Below are positions 46,693 through 55,951 of a stretch of 59,153 nt of DNA, in pieces. Made by a program: the position numbers and the translations under genes. The notes beneath the pieces were generated by a model. That model ran no database searches and was not told the DNA's origin. It worked only from the letters and a program-made list of their open reading frames with translations. This DNA is from Streptococcus caballi DSM 19004 (lineage in GTDB: Bacteria > Bacillota > Bacilli > Lactobacillales > Streptococcaceae): NCBI RefSeq assembly GCF_000379985.1, contig NZ_KB904064.1, positions 1 through 59,153 of the forward strand, given 5' to 3'. The stretch's first letter is position 1, and the number at the start of each line of letters is the position of its first letter.

Positions 46693-46722
46693 TTGTCAAA
46701 AGGCTGTGCTTTATGCTATAAT
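46693..46722 (+). promoter_or_regulatory. promoter of lysA
   Basis: -35 TTGTCA (46693-46698), 18-bp spacer, extended -10 TGCTATAAT (TATAAT 46717-46722), 33 bp before the start. Confidence 0.75.
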
Positions 46723-46755
46723 AGTCCTAATATTTTGAACATTTGAGGTTATCCC

Positions 46756-48000
46756 ATGAAAACACCGTTTATCACAAAAGAAGCCCTAGCAAAGATTACT
46801 GCAGAATTTCCGACCCCTTTTCATCTGTATGATGAAAAAGGGATTCGTGAGACAGCACGCGCGGTTAATGCGGCCTTTGCTTGGAATCCAGGCTTTAAAG
46901 AATATTTTGCCGTTAAAGCAACGCCAAACCCAACGATTTTGAAAATCTTGCAAGAAGAAGGTTGCGGAGTGGACTGTGCTACTGATGTTGAATTGATGAT
47001 GAGTCATAAACTTGGTTTCAAGGATATTAGTTTCACTTCCAATGATACTAAGGCTGCGGAATTTGTTTATGCGCGTGAGATCGATGCCATGATTAATTTA
47101 GATGCTTATGAACACATTGCTTTTTTAGAAGAAGTGGCTGGTCTGCCTCAAACTGTTTCCCTGCGCTATAACCCTGGCGGCGTATTCTCACTTGGAACAG
47201 ATATCATGGATCATCCAGAGGAATCAAAATTTGGTATGACCCATGACCAATTGATTCAGGGGTACAAGGACTTGAAAGTCAAGGGTGTTAAATCTTTCGG
47301 CCTCCATGCTTTTTTGGCCTCTAATACGGTAACAAATGATTATTATCCAACCTTGGCAGCGCAGCTTTTTAACCTAGCTGTTGAAATCAAAGAGAAAACA
47401 GGTGTTAGCCTTGATTTCATCAATTTGTCAGGCGGTGTAGGGATTGATTATAGTCCTGCTAACAAGCAAAATGATATTGCTGTAATCGGTGAAGGGGTGC
47501 ACCAAGAATTTGATAAGATTTTGGTACCAAATGGTCTGGGTCATATCAAGATTTTCACTGAGTTAGGTCGCTTTATGCTAGCGCCTCATGGTCATTTAGT
47601 GACTAAGGTTTTGCATCTTAAGGATACCTACCGTCATTATGTGGGGGTTGACGCTTCTGCAGTTAATTTGCTCCGTCCAGCCATGTATGATGCTTACCAT
47701 CACATTACTAACATCAGTAACCCTGATGGCAATATAGAAACGGTAGATGTGACAGGTAGTCTTTGTGAAAACAACGATAAGTTTGCTAAAAATCGTGAAT
47801 TGCCTGAAGCACGTGTCGGGGATACGCTGATTATTCATGATACTGGTGCTCATGGCTTCTCTATGGGCTACAATTACAACGGTCGTTTGCGTTCGGCTGA
47901 GATTCTTTATCAGGAAGATGGCGGTGCTCGCATGATTCGTCGTGCAGAAAAACCAGAGGATTATTTCGCAACCCTATATGGTTTTGATTTTGAAAAATAA
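46756..48000 (+). CDS. lysA: Diaminopimelate decarboxylase
   Basis: 414 residues, fold type III PLP enzyme. The Schiff-base lysine is in EYFAVKATPNP (near 52-55); LSGGVGIDYSP (near 223) and GRFMLAPHG (near 274) bind the cofactor and substrate, and CENNDKFAKNR (near 336) has the active-site Cys from the other subunit. It makes L-lysine from meso-diaminopimelate; lysine also enters the streptococcal wall peptide. The family includes related carboxynorspermidine enzymes, but this sequence follows DapDC. Own promoter and terminator. Confidence 0.92.
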   Translation: MKTPFITKEALAKITAEFPTPFHLYDEKGIRETARAVNAAFAWNPGFKEYFAVKATPNPTILKILQEEGCGVDCATDVELMMSHKLGFKDISFTSNDTKAAEFVYAREIDAMINLDAYEHIAFLEEVAGLPQTVSLRYNPGGVFSLGTDIMDHPEESKFGMTHDQLIQGYKDLKVKGVKSFGLHAFLASNTVTNDYYPTLAAQLFNLAVEIKEKTGVSLDFINLSGGVGIDYSPANKQNDIAVIGEGVHQEFDKILVPNGLGHIKIFTELGRFMLAPHGHLVTKVLHLKDTYRHYVGVDASAVNLLRPAMYDAYHHITNISNPDGNIETVDVTGSLCENNDKFAKNRELPEARVGDTLIIHDTGAHGFSMGYNYNGRLRSAEILYQEDGGARMIRRAEKPEDYFATLYGFDFEK

Positions 48001-48004
48001 GGAG

Positions 48005-48055
48005 AAAGGTGGCAGAAAGCTGATTTGAAAAGGGCTTTTCTAGCTACCTTTTGTA
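48005..48055 (+). terminator. terminator of lysA
   Basis: AAAGGTGGC (48005-48013) pairs with GCTACCTTT, and AGAAAGC with GCTTTTCT inside, ending in TTTTG. Confidence 0.75.
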
Positions 48056-48056
48056 A

Positions 48057-48085
48057 TTGTAAACTCTTTCCATTTTTGCTATAAT
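48057..48085 (+). promoter_or_regulatory. promoter of the yneF-type gene
   Basis: -35 TTGTAA (48057-48062), 17-bp spacer, -10 TATAAT (48080-48085). Confidence 0.75.
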
Positions 48086-48121
48086 AGGTACGTTAAAAAA
48101 GTTAGGAGAACTGGATAAAAA

Positions 48122-48361
48122 ATGAATACTGTTATTTGGATTTTATTAATTATCGTTGCCTTATTTGGTGGGCTTGTTGGTGGTGCTTTTATTGCTCGTA
48201 AACAAATCGAAAAAGAGCTTGGTGAACACCCACGTTTGACACCAGATGCTATTCGAGAGATGATGAGTCAAATGGGGCAAAAGCCTAATGAGGCGAAAGT
48301 GCAGCAAACTTATCGCAATATAATTAAACACTCAAAAGCAGCAGCCAAAGCTAAAAAATAG
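48122..48361 (+). CDS. YneF/UPF0154-family membrane protein
   Basis: 79 residues. One N-terminal membrane helix (about 4-24, [20 protein letters not shown]) and a conserved cytoplasmic tail with [34 protein letters not shown]. This matches the UPF0154 (YneF) family found across Firmicutes. Function unknown. Own promoter and a strong terminator after it. Confidence 0.9.
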   Translation: MNTVIWILLIIVALFGGLVGGAFIARKQIEKELGEHPRLTPDAIREMMSQMGQKPNEAKVQQTYRNIIKHSKAAAKAKK

Positions 48362-48445
48362 GATCTTCTCGTTTAATTCCTAGAAAGACTGCTTTAGTAG
48401 TTTATCGTAAACTAGATTCTGGGGAACAGAGCTCAGAAATGCATG

Positions 48446-48475
48446 ACTCAGTTGGCTCCACCAACTGAGTTTTTT
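48446..48475 (+). terminator. strong terminator before murI
   Basis: Perfect 10-bp stem ACTCAGTTGG (48446-48455) / CCAACTGAGT (48461-48470), 5-nt loop, T run. Confidence 0.9.
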
Positions 48476-48503
48476 AACAAATCTAGTTTTAGAAAGAAAA
48501 AAT

Positions 48504-49319
48504 ATGGATAATAGACCAATTGGTTTTTTAGATTCAGGAGTTGGTGGCTTAACAGTCGTTCGTGAACTGATGCGTCAACTACCTCATGAAGAAATTGTTT
48601 ATATTGGTGATTCAGCTAGAGCTCCTTATGGCCCTCGTCCAGCAGAACAGATTAGAGAGTACACTTGGGAGCTGGTTAATTTTCTTTTGACCAAGAATGT
48701 CAAGATGATTGTCTTCGCCTGCAATACAGCGACAGCTGTAGCTTGGGAGGAGGTTAAGGAAAAACTGAAAATTCCTGTTTTGGGTGTTATCCTACCGGGT
48801 TCTAGCGCTGCTATTAAATCATCGACTGGTGGGAAAATTGGTGTCATTGGAACGCCTATGACCATTGCTTCTGATATCTATAATGAAAAGATAAAAGCTT
48901 TAGCTCCTCAAATGGAGGTCCAAAGCTTAGCCTGTCCTAAGTTTGCTCCGCTGGTGGAGTCTAATCAAATAGCATCTAGTGTTGCCAAGAAGGTTGTTTA
49001 CGAATCATTGGCGCCATTAGTTGGCAAAGTTGATACCTTGGTCTTGGGTTGCACGCATTACCCTTTGTTACGACCGATTATCCAAAATGTCATGGGTCCA
49101 CAGGTTACACTAATTGATAGCGGAGCAGAGTGTGTTCGTGATATTTCTGTTTTGCTGAATTATTTCCAAATCAATCGCAGCAGGGATGGAGAAGGTGTGA
49201 AGCATCGCTTTTACACCACAGCCAACCCAGAAAGTTTCAAAATGATTGCTATCAATTGGCTGGATCAGGACATTCCTGTAGAACATGCGACCCTGCTGGT
49301 TAAGAAAGGTGAAAAATGA
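48504..49319 (+). CDS. murI: Glutamate racemase
   Basis: 271 residues. It makes D-glutamate for peptidoglycan with two cysteines as acid and base: FACNTAT (near 72-78) and LGCTHYPLL (near 183-191). The start [16 protein letters not shown] is the family signature. First gene of a long overlapping operon; the stop overlaps the next start by four bases (ATGA). Confidence 0.96.
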   Translation: MDNRPIGFLDSGVGGLTVVRELMRQLPHEEIVYIGDSARAPYGPRPAEQIREYTWELVNFLLTKNVKMIVFACNTATAVAWEEVKEKLKIPVLGVILPGSSAAIKSSTGGKIGVIGTPMTIASDIYNEKIKALAPQMEVQSLACPKFAPLVESNQIASSVAKKVVYESLAPLVGKVDTLVLGCTHYPLLRPIIQNVMGPQVTLIDSGAECVRDISVLLNYFQINRSRDGEGVKHRFYTTANPESFKMIAINWLDQDIPVEHATLLVKKGEK

Positions 49320-50326
49320 CTGATAACATTTACGAATATAAGGATGAAAAAAACTGGTTTGTCGGAAAATGGCAGGGTTTTAATACTCTAGCTGGTTTAG
49401 GTCAGGTTAGTAACGAGGCTTACCTTAGGTTAAATCATGATTTGGCTAGTTTACTTGACAGTGACAAGGTTGATTCTAAGGACAATCAGAACTGGCGGCC
49501 AAACGGCTATGATGTGACGGTTATCAAGAAATCATCTGATTTTCGTTTGATTGCTTTTGTTGTAGACATGATTGCTCAGGAAACAGGTCGTCCTTTAAAA
49601 GTCAAACAGCATCAGGGAGCTGTTTTGGTGACTGAAAAGGAAAGACTTTTGCTGGTACATTTGCCAGAAGCTGGTGTCAAACTTGATGACTTTTTTGGCA
49701 ATAGTGGTGCTGAAAAACTTGGAGATACTATCCTCATTGCGACACGAAATGAAGGTAAAACCAAAGAATTTCGAAAAATGTTTGAGAAACTGGGCATCAA
49801 GGTTGAAAATCTTAACGATTACCCTGATTTGCCAGAAGTAGCTGAGACTGGCATGACCTTTGAAGAGAACGCTCGCCTGAAGGCTGAAACTATCTCTGAA
49901 ATCACCGGTAAAATGGTGCTGTCAGATGATTCGGGACTGAAGGTCGATGTCTTAGGAGGACTGCCTGGGGTTTGGTCGGCCCGTTTTTCTGGGCCAGATG
50001 CGACTGATGCTAAAAATAACGCTAAATTATTGCATGAATTGGCCATGGTTTTTGAACTCAAAGACCGTTCAGCCCAATTCCACACAACCTTGGTTGTGGC
50101 AGCGCCAGGTAAGGAAAGTCTGGTTGTTGAAGCAGACTGGCCAGGTTACATTGCTACAGAACCCAGAGGTGACAATGGTTTCGGTTACGATCCTCTCTTT
50201 TTGGTGGGGGAAACAGGTCGGACAGCTGCGCAGCTATCTGCCCAAGAAAAAAATGAAATCTCTCATAGAGGTCAAGCTGTTAAGAAATTAATGGAGGTAT
50301 TTCCAGCATGGCAACAAGAACATTAA
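49316..50326 (+). CDS. rdgB: Non-canonical purine NTP pyrophosphatase with N-terminal extension
   Basis: 336 residues. The C-terminal 200 residues are the RdgB/HAM1 enzyme that removes ITP and [15 protein letters not shown] (near 141-152), [36 protein letters not shown] and [10 protein letters not shown]. The first 135 residues ([18 protein letters not shown]...) are an extra domain of unknown role found in streptococcal members; ordinary RdgB proteins have about 200 residues. ATGA overlap with murI and a further 19-base overlap with the next gene. Confidence 0.94.
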   Translation: MTDNIYEYKDEKNWFVGKWQGFNTLAGLGQVSNEAYLRLNHDLASLLDSDKVDSKDNQNWRPNGYDVTVIKKSSDFRLIAFVVDMIAQETGRPLKVKQHQGAVLVTEKERLLLVHLPEAGVKLDDFFGNSGAEKLGDTILIATRNEGKTKEFRKMFEKLGIKVENLNDYPDLPEVAETGMTFEENARLKAETISEITGKMVLSDDSGLKVDVLGGLPGVWSARFSGPDATDAKNNAKLLHELAMVFELKDRSAQFHTTLVVAAPGKESLVVEADWPGYIATEPRGDNGFGYDPLFLVGETGRTAAQLSAQEKNEISHRGQAVKKLMEVFPAWQQEH

Positions 50327-50829
50327 TCGTGATGAGTGATTCCCATGGAGACCGTGAGATTGTCAAAGAGATTAAGGGACGTTATCAAGGTAAGGTTGAT
50401 GCTATTTTTCATAATGGGGACTCTGAATTATCTAGTAAAGATGATATTTGGGATGGTATCTATGTTGTTGCGGGAAATTGTGACTACGATTCGGGTTATC
50501 CTAACCGCTTGATTACGCAATTTCCAGAATTTACCGTGGCTCAAACGCATGGCCATCTTTACAATATTAATTTCACATGGGATCGTCTTGATTTGTTTGC
50601 CCAAGAGGCGGATGCAGATATTTGTCTCTATGGACATTTGCATCGTCCAGCTGCTTGGCGTAATGGGAAGACTGTCTTTGTCAATCCAGGTAGTGTTTTA
50701 CAGCCAAGAGGTGACATCAACGAGAAACTGTATGCTAAAATTACTGTAACGTCTGAAGAGATTAAAGTAGAATACTTTACTCGCCAGCATGAGCTTTACC
50801 CAGCATTAACCGAGGTATTTAATAGATGA
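50308..50829 (+). CDS. YfcE/MJ0936-type metallophosphoesterase
   Basis: 173 residues. The calcineurin-like metal ligands appear in order: SDSHGD (9-14), HNGDSE (near 36), GNCD (near 57), QTHGHLYN (near 78) and YGHLHRP (near 109). Relatives are phosphodiesterases on artificial substrates; the natural one is unknown. Overlaps rdgB by 19 bases and the CBS gene by four. Confidence 0.92.
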   Translation: MATRTLIVMSDSHGDREIVKEIKGRYQGKVDAIFHNGDSELSSKDDIWDGIYVVAGNCDYDSGYPNRLITQFPEFTVAQTHGHLYNINFTWDRLDLFAQEADADICLYGHLHRPAAWRNGKTVFVNPGSVLQPRGDINEKLYAKITVTSEEIKVEYFTRQHELYPALTEVFNR

Positions 50830-51290
50830 TTGCAAAAGAATTTGAAGACTTTCTGCTCCAGCATTTGGATCATTACCTGATAGCGGCGGATGACTTGGCT
50901 ATCTTTATTGATAGCCACAATACGGACCATGTCATGTTGCTTCTGGCTAATAATGGCTATTCGCGCGTGCCTGTCATTACCAAGGATAAGAAATATGTCG
51001 GAACCATTAGTATTTCAGATATTCTTTCCTACAAAGCCAAACATCAGCTGACGGATTGGGAGATGTCTAAGATGGATATTGCTGAGATGGTCAACACTAA
51101 GATTGAAACCATTAGTGATCAGGCTAGTCTGACAGAAACCATGCACAAACTGATTGACTATTCTTTCTTGCCTGTGGTGGATAACCAAGGAACTTTTATC
51201 GGTATTATCACGCGCAAATCTATCCTTAAGGCTGTCAACAGTCTTTTGCATGATTTCACAGATTACTACACCATTACACCGCATGATTGA
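50826..51290 (+). CDS. cbpB: CBS-domain protein, likely cyclic-di-AMP-binding CbpB
   Basis: 154 residues made almost wholly of a CBS pair: ADDLAIFIDSHNTDHVMLLLANNGYSRVPVI with VGTISISDILSYK, then IETISDQASLTETMHKLIDYSFLPVVD with FIGIITRKSILKAV. The arrangement and place between the yfcE-type gene and the xerD-like gene match the streptococcal CbpB family (DarB in B. subtilis), which binds c-di-AMP and, in other species, controls (p)ppGpp synthase Rel. Binding here is inferred from the family. ATGATTGA overlap with the next gene. Confidence 0.85.
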   Translation: MIAKEFEDFLLQHLDHYLIAADDLAIFIDSHNTDHVMLLLANNGYSRVPVITKDKKYVGTISISDILSYKAKHQLTDWEMSKMDIAEMVNTKIETISDQASLTETMHKLIDYSFLPVVDNQGTFIGIITRKSILKAVNSLLHDFTDYYTITPHD

Positions 51291-52026
51291 ATTAATAAAA
51301 GCTTTCATTGACAGTAAGCATTTGTCTGATAATACGAGACAGTCTTATTTCTATGATTTGAAACAGTTTGAAGCGGTAGTTGATCATCGTCTTAGTCAGG
51401 AAAGACTGGCACTTTATGAGCAATCCTTATCTGACCTCAAGTTATCAGCTAGAAAACGCAAGATCTCCGCTGTTAATCAATTTTTGTACTATTTGTACAG
51501 TCAAGGTAAGGTTGACCGCTTTTATAAACTAACTATCAAGGAAAAATTAGCTGAGAAACCTGTTAATCACAGGCTTTTGGATTTGTCGGTCTTTTATGCA
51601 GATAGCCAGCAGACAGCTGGTCAGTTGATTGCCCTATTGATTGTGGAATTAGGTCTGCAAATCAGTGAGATTGCTCAGCTGGAACAAGTTGCGCTGGACC
51701 TGGACTTTCTAATTTGTCAGCTGAGGAAGGGCGATTTGGTTAGGATTGTCCGTTTTCCAAGGACAATGTTGCCTTATTTGGAGCAAGTTATGGAAAAAGA
51801 TGGGACATATTTATTTGAACATGCTGGCAAACCTTATTCAAGGCAATGGTTACTAGCGCAGCTCAAACTGTTTTTGCGTGAGCAAAATTTGCCAGAATTC
51901 ACAGCTCAGACCTTACGTGAACAGTACATTTTGCATCAAAAAGAAGCAGGCAAGTCCATTTTTGAGGTCAGTCAAAGTTTGGGGTTGCGGAGTCCTGTGA
52001 CACTGGAGAAGTATTTTAGAAACTAA
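51283..52026 (+). CDS. XerD-like tyrosine recombinase, probably catalytically inactive
   Basis: 247 residues from ATG 51283, eight bases inside the end of cbpB; the open frame extends to 51154 but that part is antisense-free shadow of cbpB. The N-terminal SAM-like core-binding domain ([20 protein letters not shown]) and C-terminal catalytic fold are recognisable. However the first catalytic Arg is Gln126 (LGLQISEI), and the His of the HxxR motif is Gln209 (QTLR). Tyr244 near the end and Arg212 remain. This agrees with the known XerD-like family of streptococci next to scpAB, which is not the chromosome-dimer recombinase XerS. Its role is unknown; the link to scpAB suggests chromosome organisation. 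Confidence 0.88.
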   Translation: MIELIKAFIDSKHLSDNTRQSYFYDLKQFEAVVDHRLSQERLALYEQSLSDLKLSARKRKISAVNQFLYYLYSQGKVDRFYKLTIKEKLAEKPVNHRLLDLSVFYADSQQTAGQLIALLIVELGLQISEIAQLEQVALDLDFLICQLRKGDLVRIVRFPRTMLPYLEQVMEKDGTYLFEHAGKPYSRQWLLAQLKLFLREQNLPEFTAQTLREQYILHQKEAGKSIFEVSQSLGLRSPVTLEKYFRN

Positions 52027-52733
52027 TGGATATAAAATTAAAAGATTTTGAAGGACCTTTAGATTTACTGCTCCATCTGGTGTCCAAGTATCAGGTGGAT
52101 ATCTACGATGTGCCCATTGTTGAGGTGATTGAGCAATATTTGGCTTATATTGAAACCTTGCAGGCCATGAAGTTGGAAGTGGCGGGCGAATACATGGTCA
52201 TGGCCAGTCAACTCATGCTGATCAAAAGTCGAAAACTACTGCCAAAAGTTGTTGAAATGGCGCCTGAAGAAGATGATCCTGAAGTAGAACTCTTGAGTAA
52301 GATTGAAGAATATAAGCGTTTCAAAGAGCTGAGTCAAGAATTTTCTGCTCAGCATGATGAGCGGGCGAAGTTCTTTGCCAAACCCAAGCAGGAATTGATT
52401 TTTGACGATGTGACGCTGAATCATGATAAATCTGTCATGGATCTCTTCTTGTCTTTCTCACAAATCATGACTCAGAAGCAAAATCGCTTGCGCCAAAGCC
52501 ATACGGTCATTGAAAAAGATGATTTTCGTATTGAAGACATGATGGCTAGTCTCAACCAGCGTTTGACAGAAGAGAGAGAAATTAGTCTGTCGGATGTTTT
52601 CGCGGATTGCCAGAGTGTGACAGAGATGGTGACCCTTTTCTTGGCAACTTTAGAGCTGATTAAGGTGCATGAGGCAACGGTTGAACAGGAAGAGAATTTT
52701 GGACAAATCATTTTAAGAAAGGGAGAGGCATGA
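52026..52733 (+). CDS. scpA: Segregation and condensation protein A
   Basis: 235 residues, full length. It is the kleisin that bridges SMC heads. The N-terminal [24 protein letters not shown] binds the SMC neck, and the C-terminal winged helix ([27 protein letters not shown]) binds the cap. Starts with a one-base overlap with the xerD-like gene (TAATGG) and overlaps scpB by four. Confidence 0.96.
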   Translation: MDIKLKDFEGPLDLLLHLVSKYQVDIYDVPIVEVIEQYLAYIETLQAMKLEVAGEYMVMASQLMLIKSRKLLPKVVEMAPEEDDPEVELLSKIEEYKRFKELSQEFSAQHDERAKFFAKPKQELIFDDVTLNHDKSVMDLFLSFSQIMTQKQNRLRQSHTVIEKDDFRIEDMMASLNQRLTEEREISLSDVFADCQSVTEMVTLFLATLELIKVHEATVEQEENFGQIILRKGEA

Positions 52734-53335
52734 CTTACTATTTAGCACAGATTGAGGCCCTTCTCTTTGTAGCAGGAGAAGATGGTCTGACGCTGCGCCA
52801 GCTGGCTAGTATATTGTCTTTGACACCGACGGCGCTTCAGCAGCAGTTAGAAAAATTAGCTGAAAAATACGCTCAAGATGACAATTCAAGCCTGGCTTTG
52901 CTAGAAACTTCAAACAGCTATAAGCTGGTTACCAAGGATAAGTTTGCGGATCTCTTGAGGGATTATGCTAGGGCACCCATTAATCAAAGTTTGTCGCGCG
53001 CCAGCTTAGAAGTTCTGTCCATCATTGCTTACAAGCAACCCATTACACGGATTGAAATTGATGATATACGTGGGGTTAATTCTAGCGGAGCAATCAGTAA
53101 ATTGATGGCCTTTGGCTTAATTGCAGAAGCAGGTAAGAAAGAAGTGATAGGACGTCCCAACCTTTACGCGACAACGGATTATTTTCTTGATTACATGGGG
53201 ATTAATCATTTGGATGAGCTGGTAGATGCTTCAAATATTGAACTGGTTGATCAAGAAATCAATCTTTTCCATCAAGAAGAAGCCTTCCCAGACCAAGAGC
53301 AGACAAAAGAAACGAAAGAAGAAAATGAGAATTAA
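52730..53335 (+). CDS. scpB: Segregation and condensation protein B
   Basis: 201 residues. Tandem winged helices: [19 protein letters not shown] and [26 protein letters not shown], then the conserved [28 protein letters not shown]. It dimerises on ScpA in the SMC condensin. The last residues ([19 protein letters not shown]) are acidic and overlap the rluB start by 11 bases. Confidence 0.96.
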   Translation: MTYYLAQIEALLFVAGEDGLTLRQLASILSLTPTALQQQLEKLAEKYAQDDNSSLALLETSNSYKLVTKDKFADLLRDYARAPINQSLSRASLEVLSIIAYKQPITRIEIDDIRGVNSSGAISKLMAFGLIAEAGKKEVIGRPNLYATTDYFLDYMGINHLDELVDASNIELVDQEINLFHQEEAFPDQEQTKETKEENEN

Positions 53336-54050
53336 TAAATACATTGCGCACGCAGGGGTTGCCAGCCGCAGAAAAGCAGAAGAATTGATTAAACAAGGTC
53401 TAGTGACTATTAATGGGCAAGTGGTGACAGAACTGGCAACGACTGTTAAGTCAGGAGATTTAGTAGAGGTTGAAGGTAGTCCAATCTACAATGAAGAGAA
53501 GGTTTACTACCTCCTCAACAAGCCACGCGGCGTGATTTCCAGCGTCTCTGATGAAAAAGGACGTAAGACAGTCATAGACCTCCTGCCCCAAGTCAAGGAG
53601 CGCATTTATCCTGTTGGTCGTTTGGATTGGGATACATCTGGTCTTTTGATTTTGACCAATGATGGAGATTTCACGGACAAGATGATTCACCCACGTAATG
53701 AGATTGACAAGGTTTATTTAGCGCGTGTCAAAGGCATAGCGACTAAGGAAAATCTGCGTCCACTGACGCGTGGTATCGTTATAGATGGCAAGAAAACCAA
53801 GCCGGCTCGCTACAATATCATCAAGGTTGACCCTGACAAGAACCGTTCGCTGGTAGAATTGATTATTCACGAAGGACGCAATCATCAGGTCAAGAAGATG
53901 TTTGAAAACGTTGGACTTTTGGTAGACAAATTGTCACGGACACGCTTTGGCAATTTGGATTTGACGGGTCTTCGTCCCGGTGAATTTCGCCGTCTCAATA
54001 AAAAAGAAATCAGCCAGTTGCACAACATGGCTATTAATAAGGTCAAATGA
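53325..54050 (+). CDS. rluB: 23S rRNA pseudouridine synthase RluB-type
   Basis: 241 residues from ATG 53325, inside the end of scpB; GAAAGAAG serves as ribosome site. The S4 RNA-binding domain ([20 protein letters not shown]) is followed by the RsuA/RluB catalytic domain with [20 protein letters not shown], where the Asp after RL is the nucleophile. The motif [12 protein letters not shown] is near the end. RluB modifies U2605 of 23S rRNA; the exact site here is inferred from the family and scpAB context. Confidence 0.94.
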   Translation: MRINKYIAHAGVASRRKAEELIKQGLVTINGQVVTELATTVKSGDLVEVEGSPIYNEEKVYYLLNKPRGVISSVSDEKGRKTVIDLLPQVKERIYPVGRLDWDTSGLLILTNDGDFTDKMIHPRNEIDKVYLARVKGIATKENLRPLTRGIVIDGKKTKPARYNIIKVDPDKNRSLVELIIHEGRNHQVKKMFENVGLLVDKLSRTRFGNLDLTGLRPGEFRRLNKKEISQLHNMAINKVK

Positions 54051-54298
54051 AAAGGCTCTTAATAGCATCTGTCCGTTTCTACCAAAAATTTATCTCGCCT
54101 GCTTTTCCACCATCCTGTCGTTATCGCCCAACCTGCTCAAATTACATGATTGAAGCCATTGACAAACATGGTGCTAAAGGTGTTCTCATGGGAATTGTTC
54201 GTATCATGCGCTGCCATCCCTTTGTCCAGGGTGGGCATGATCCGGTCCCAGACCATTTTAGTTTAAAACGCAACAAAACAAGCGACTCACACCAGTGA
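54047..54298 (+). CDS. yidD: Membrane protein insertion efficiency factor YidD
   Basis: 83 residues. The family core is [20 protein letters not shown], then [16 protein letters not shown] and [17 protein letters not shown]. It helps YidC insert proteins into the membrane; a yidC gene lies at 42878. ATGA overlap with rluB. The operon terminator begins inside its last codons (54272), so the tail residues are encoded by the terminator stem. Confidence 0.95.
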   Translation: MKRLLIASVRFYQKFISPAFPPSCRYRPTCSNYMIEAIDKHGAKGVLMGIVRIMRCHPFVQGGHDPVPDHFSLKRNKTSDSHQ

Positions 54299-54315
54299 AT
54301 CGCTTGTTTTGTTTC
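54272..54315. terminator. very strong terminator spanning the yidD stop codon
   Basis: Perfect 14-bp stem AACAAAACAAGCGA (54272-54285) / TCGCTTGTTTTGTT (54300-54313). The yidD TGA (54296-54298) lies in the loop. As and Ts on the two flanks could let it act on both strands. Confidence 0.88.
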
Positions 54316-54508
54316 TCAGAGAGTTGGTACAGTATAATAAGCACCTAAAATCATCAGATTTAGCTGCCTTTCAAAGAAACTTGTCTAATCTAATTAGATG
54401 AAGGGAATTTTTCAGGTTACCCAGCAGTGGCGCTATTAAAAGATGAGCCATTGTCTTTAAACAAGATAAGCTGACCCTAGAGACAGCTTGTCTTGTAAGT
54501 GTTTGTGG

Positions 54509-55948
54509 TTAGTATTTAGACCAAGTTTTTGGAATGAAGAGTAGGAGCATTGGGTAGATTTCCAAGCGTCCGGCGATCATGGCCAAGGACATGAGAACTT
54601 TTGAAAATGGACTAAAGATAGCGAAAGTATCTGATGTTCCCAGCATTGGTCCTATATTGTTGAAGGTTGAGGCAGCTGCACTGACGACTACCATGAAGTT
54701 GCTGTTGTCTAGTGATAGAAAAAAAATCAAAGCCAGCATTATCATGACGTAAATGGCTAAATATTTGAGAATGCTATGCTGGGTTTCCTTTTCTAAGGAA
54801 CTGCCATTGACGTGAATGGTCATAACACGGTTAGGGTAGAGGCTGGAAATGACTTGATTACGGGAAATTTTTCCTAGAATCAAGGCTCGCATGACCTTAA
54901 TCCCCCCTGCTGTCGATCCCGCAGAGCCCCCAATGAACATGAGCATGAGTAAAATAACTTGTGAAAAGAGTGGCCAGACCGTTAAATCAGTTATGCCAAA
55001 ACCAGTTGTTGTGATTATGGTTGACACTTCAAAAAAAGAGTATTCTAAGCCCTTGCCTACGCTTGAATAGAGACCGCCAACATTGAGCCAGATGAGGATT
55101 GTTGAAATCAAGACGATAGCAAAGTAAGTACGTAGCTCTTCATCTCCGAAAAATGCCTTGAACTTGCGCAATAAGAGAAAGTAGTAGAGGTTAAAATTGA
55201 CCCCGAAGAGCAGAGTGCCAACCGAAACAATATTGGCAATCAGGGCACTGTGATAATGAGCAATGGAATCATTATAAACTGCAAAACCGCCTGTCCCAGC
55301 ACCGCCCATTGCCGTCACAATACTGTCAAAGAGAGGCATGCCAGCCCACCAGAGGGCAAGGGCGAAAATGACGAACATGACCAAGTAGATAATGTAGAGA
55401 ATTTGTGCCGTTTCTTTGAGCTTGGAAACCACCTTACCAAAAATGGGGCCAGGAACCTCGGCTCGCATGACTTCTAAGTGGCTGTTGTTACTATTTTCCA
55501 TAATGGCTAGCGCAAAAACCAGCACTCCCATCCCACCAATCAAGTGAGCAAAGCTTCGCCAGAAAAGAAGAGAATGAGACAGGACACTTACATCAGGTAA
55601 AATAGTTGCACCAGTCGTTGTGAAACCAGAGCTCATCTCGAAGAAGGCGTCAATGATACTAGGAATTTGTTTGGAGAGGACAAAAGGCAATGCACCGAAG
55701 AATGACCATAAAAGCCAACAAAGAGCAACAATCAGCATACCTTCCTTAGTATAAACGTGGTAATTCTTAGGCTTAAAGAGCACTCCTAGGCCACCCAGAG
55801 CCAGCAAAATGGCCATGGTGATGAGGATGCTGGAAATAACAGTGAAATTTTCTCTGTAAATGAAGGCGACAACCAAAGGTACTAGCAGAAGTGCTGCTTC
55901 GATTAACAATAATTTCGATAGGAGGAAACGAATCATACTTTTATTCAT
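54509..55948 (-). CDS. trkH: Trk-type potassium uptake protein, membrane subunit
   Basis: 479 residues with about ten membrane helices. The four pore loops of the TrkH/KtrB family are seen, with filter-like glycines in SSGFTTTGATI, GGAGTGGFAVYNDS, STIITTTGFGITD and ASTFNNIGPM. It imports K+ (sometimes with H+ or Na+). The start has GAGGTAAG, inside the end of trkA three bases away, so the two subunits are coupled. Trk and Ktr systems are often shut down by c-di-AMP through the RCK subunit. Confidence 0.94.
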   Translation of the reverse strand: MNKSMIRFLLSKLLLIEAALLLVPLVVAFIYRENFTVISSILITMAILLALGGLGVLFKPKNYHVYTKEGMLIVALCWLLWSFFGALPFVLSKQIPSIIDAFFEMSSGFTTTGATILPDVSVLSHSLLFWRSFAHLIGGMGVLVFALAIMENSNNSHLEVMRAEVPGPIFGKVVSKLKETAQILYIIYLVMFVIFALALWWAGMPLFDSIVTAMGGAGTGGFAVYNDSIAHYHSALIANIVSVGTLLFGVNFNLYYFLLLRKFKAFFGDEELRTYFAIVLISTILIWLNVGGLYSSVGKGLEYSFFEVSTIITTTGFGITDLTVWPLFSQVILLMLMFIGGSAGSTAGGIKVMRALILGKISRNQVISSLYPNRVMTIHVNGSSLEKETQHSILKYLAIYVMIMLALIFFLSLDNSNFMVVVSAAASTFNNIGPMLGTSDTFAIFSPFSKVLMSLAMIAGRLEIYPMLLLFIPKTWSKY

Positions 55949-55951
55949 GTC

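Noticed and set aside
49331..49338. TACGAATA, identical to the core of the competence sigma factor box
   Set aside because: It lies inside the rdgB reading frame, 15 bases after its start, with no gene start at the right distance.
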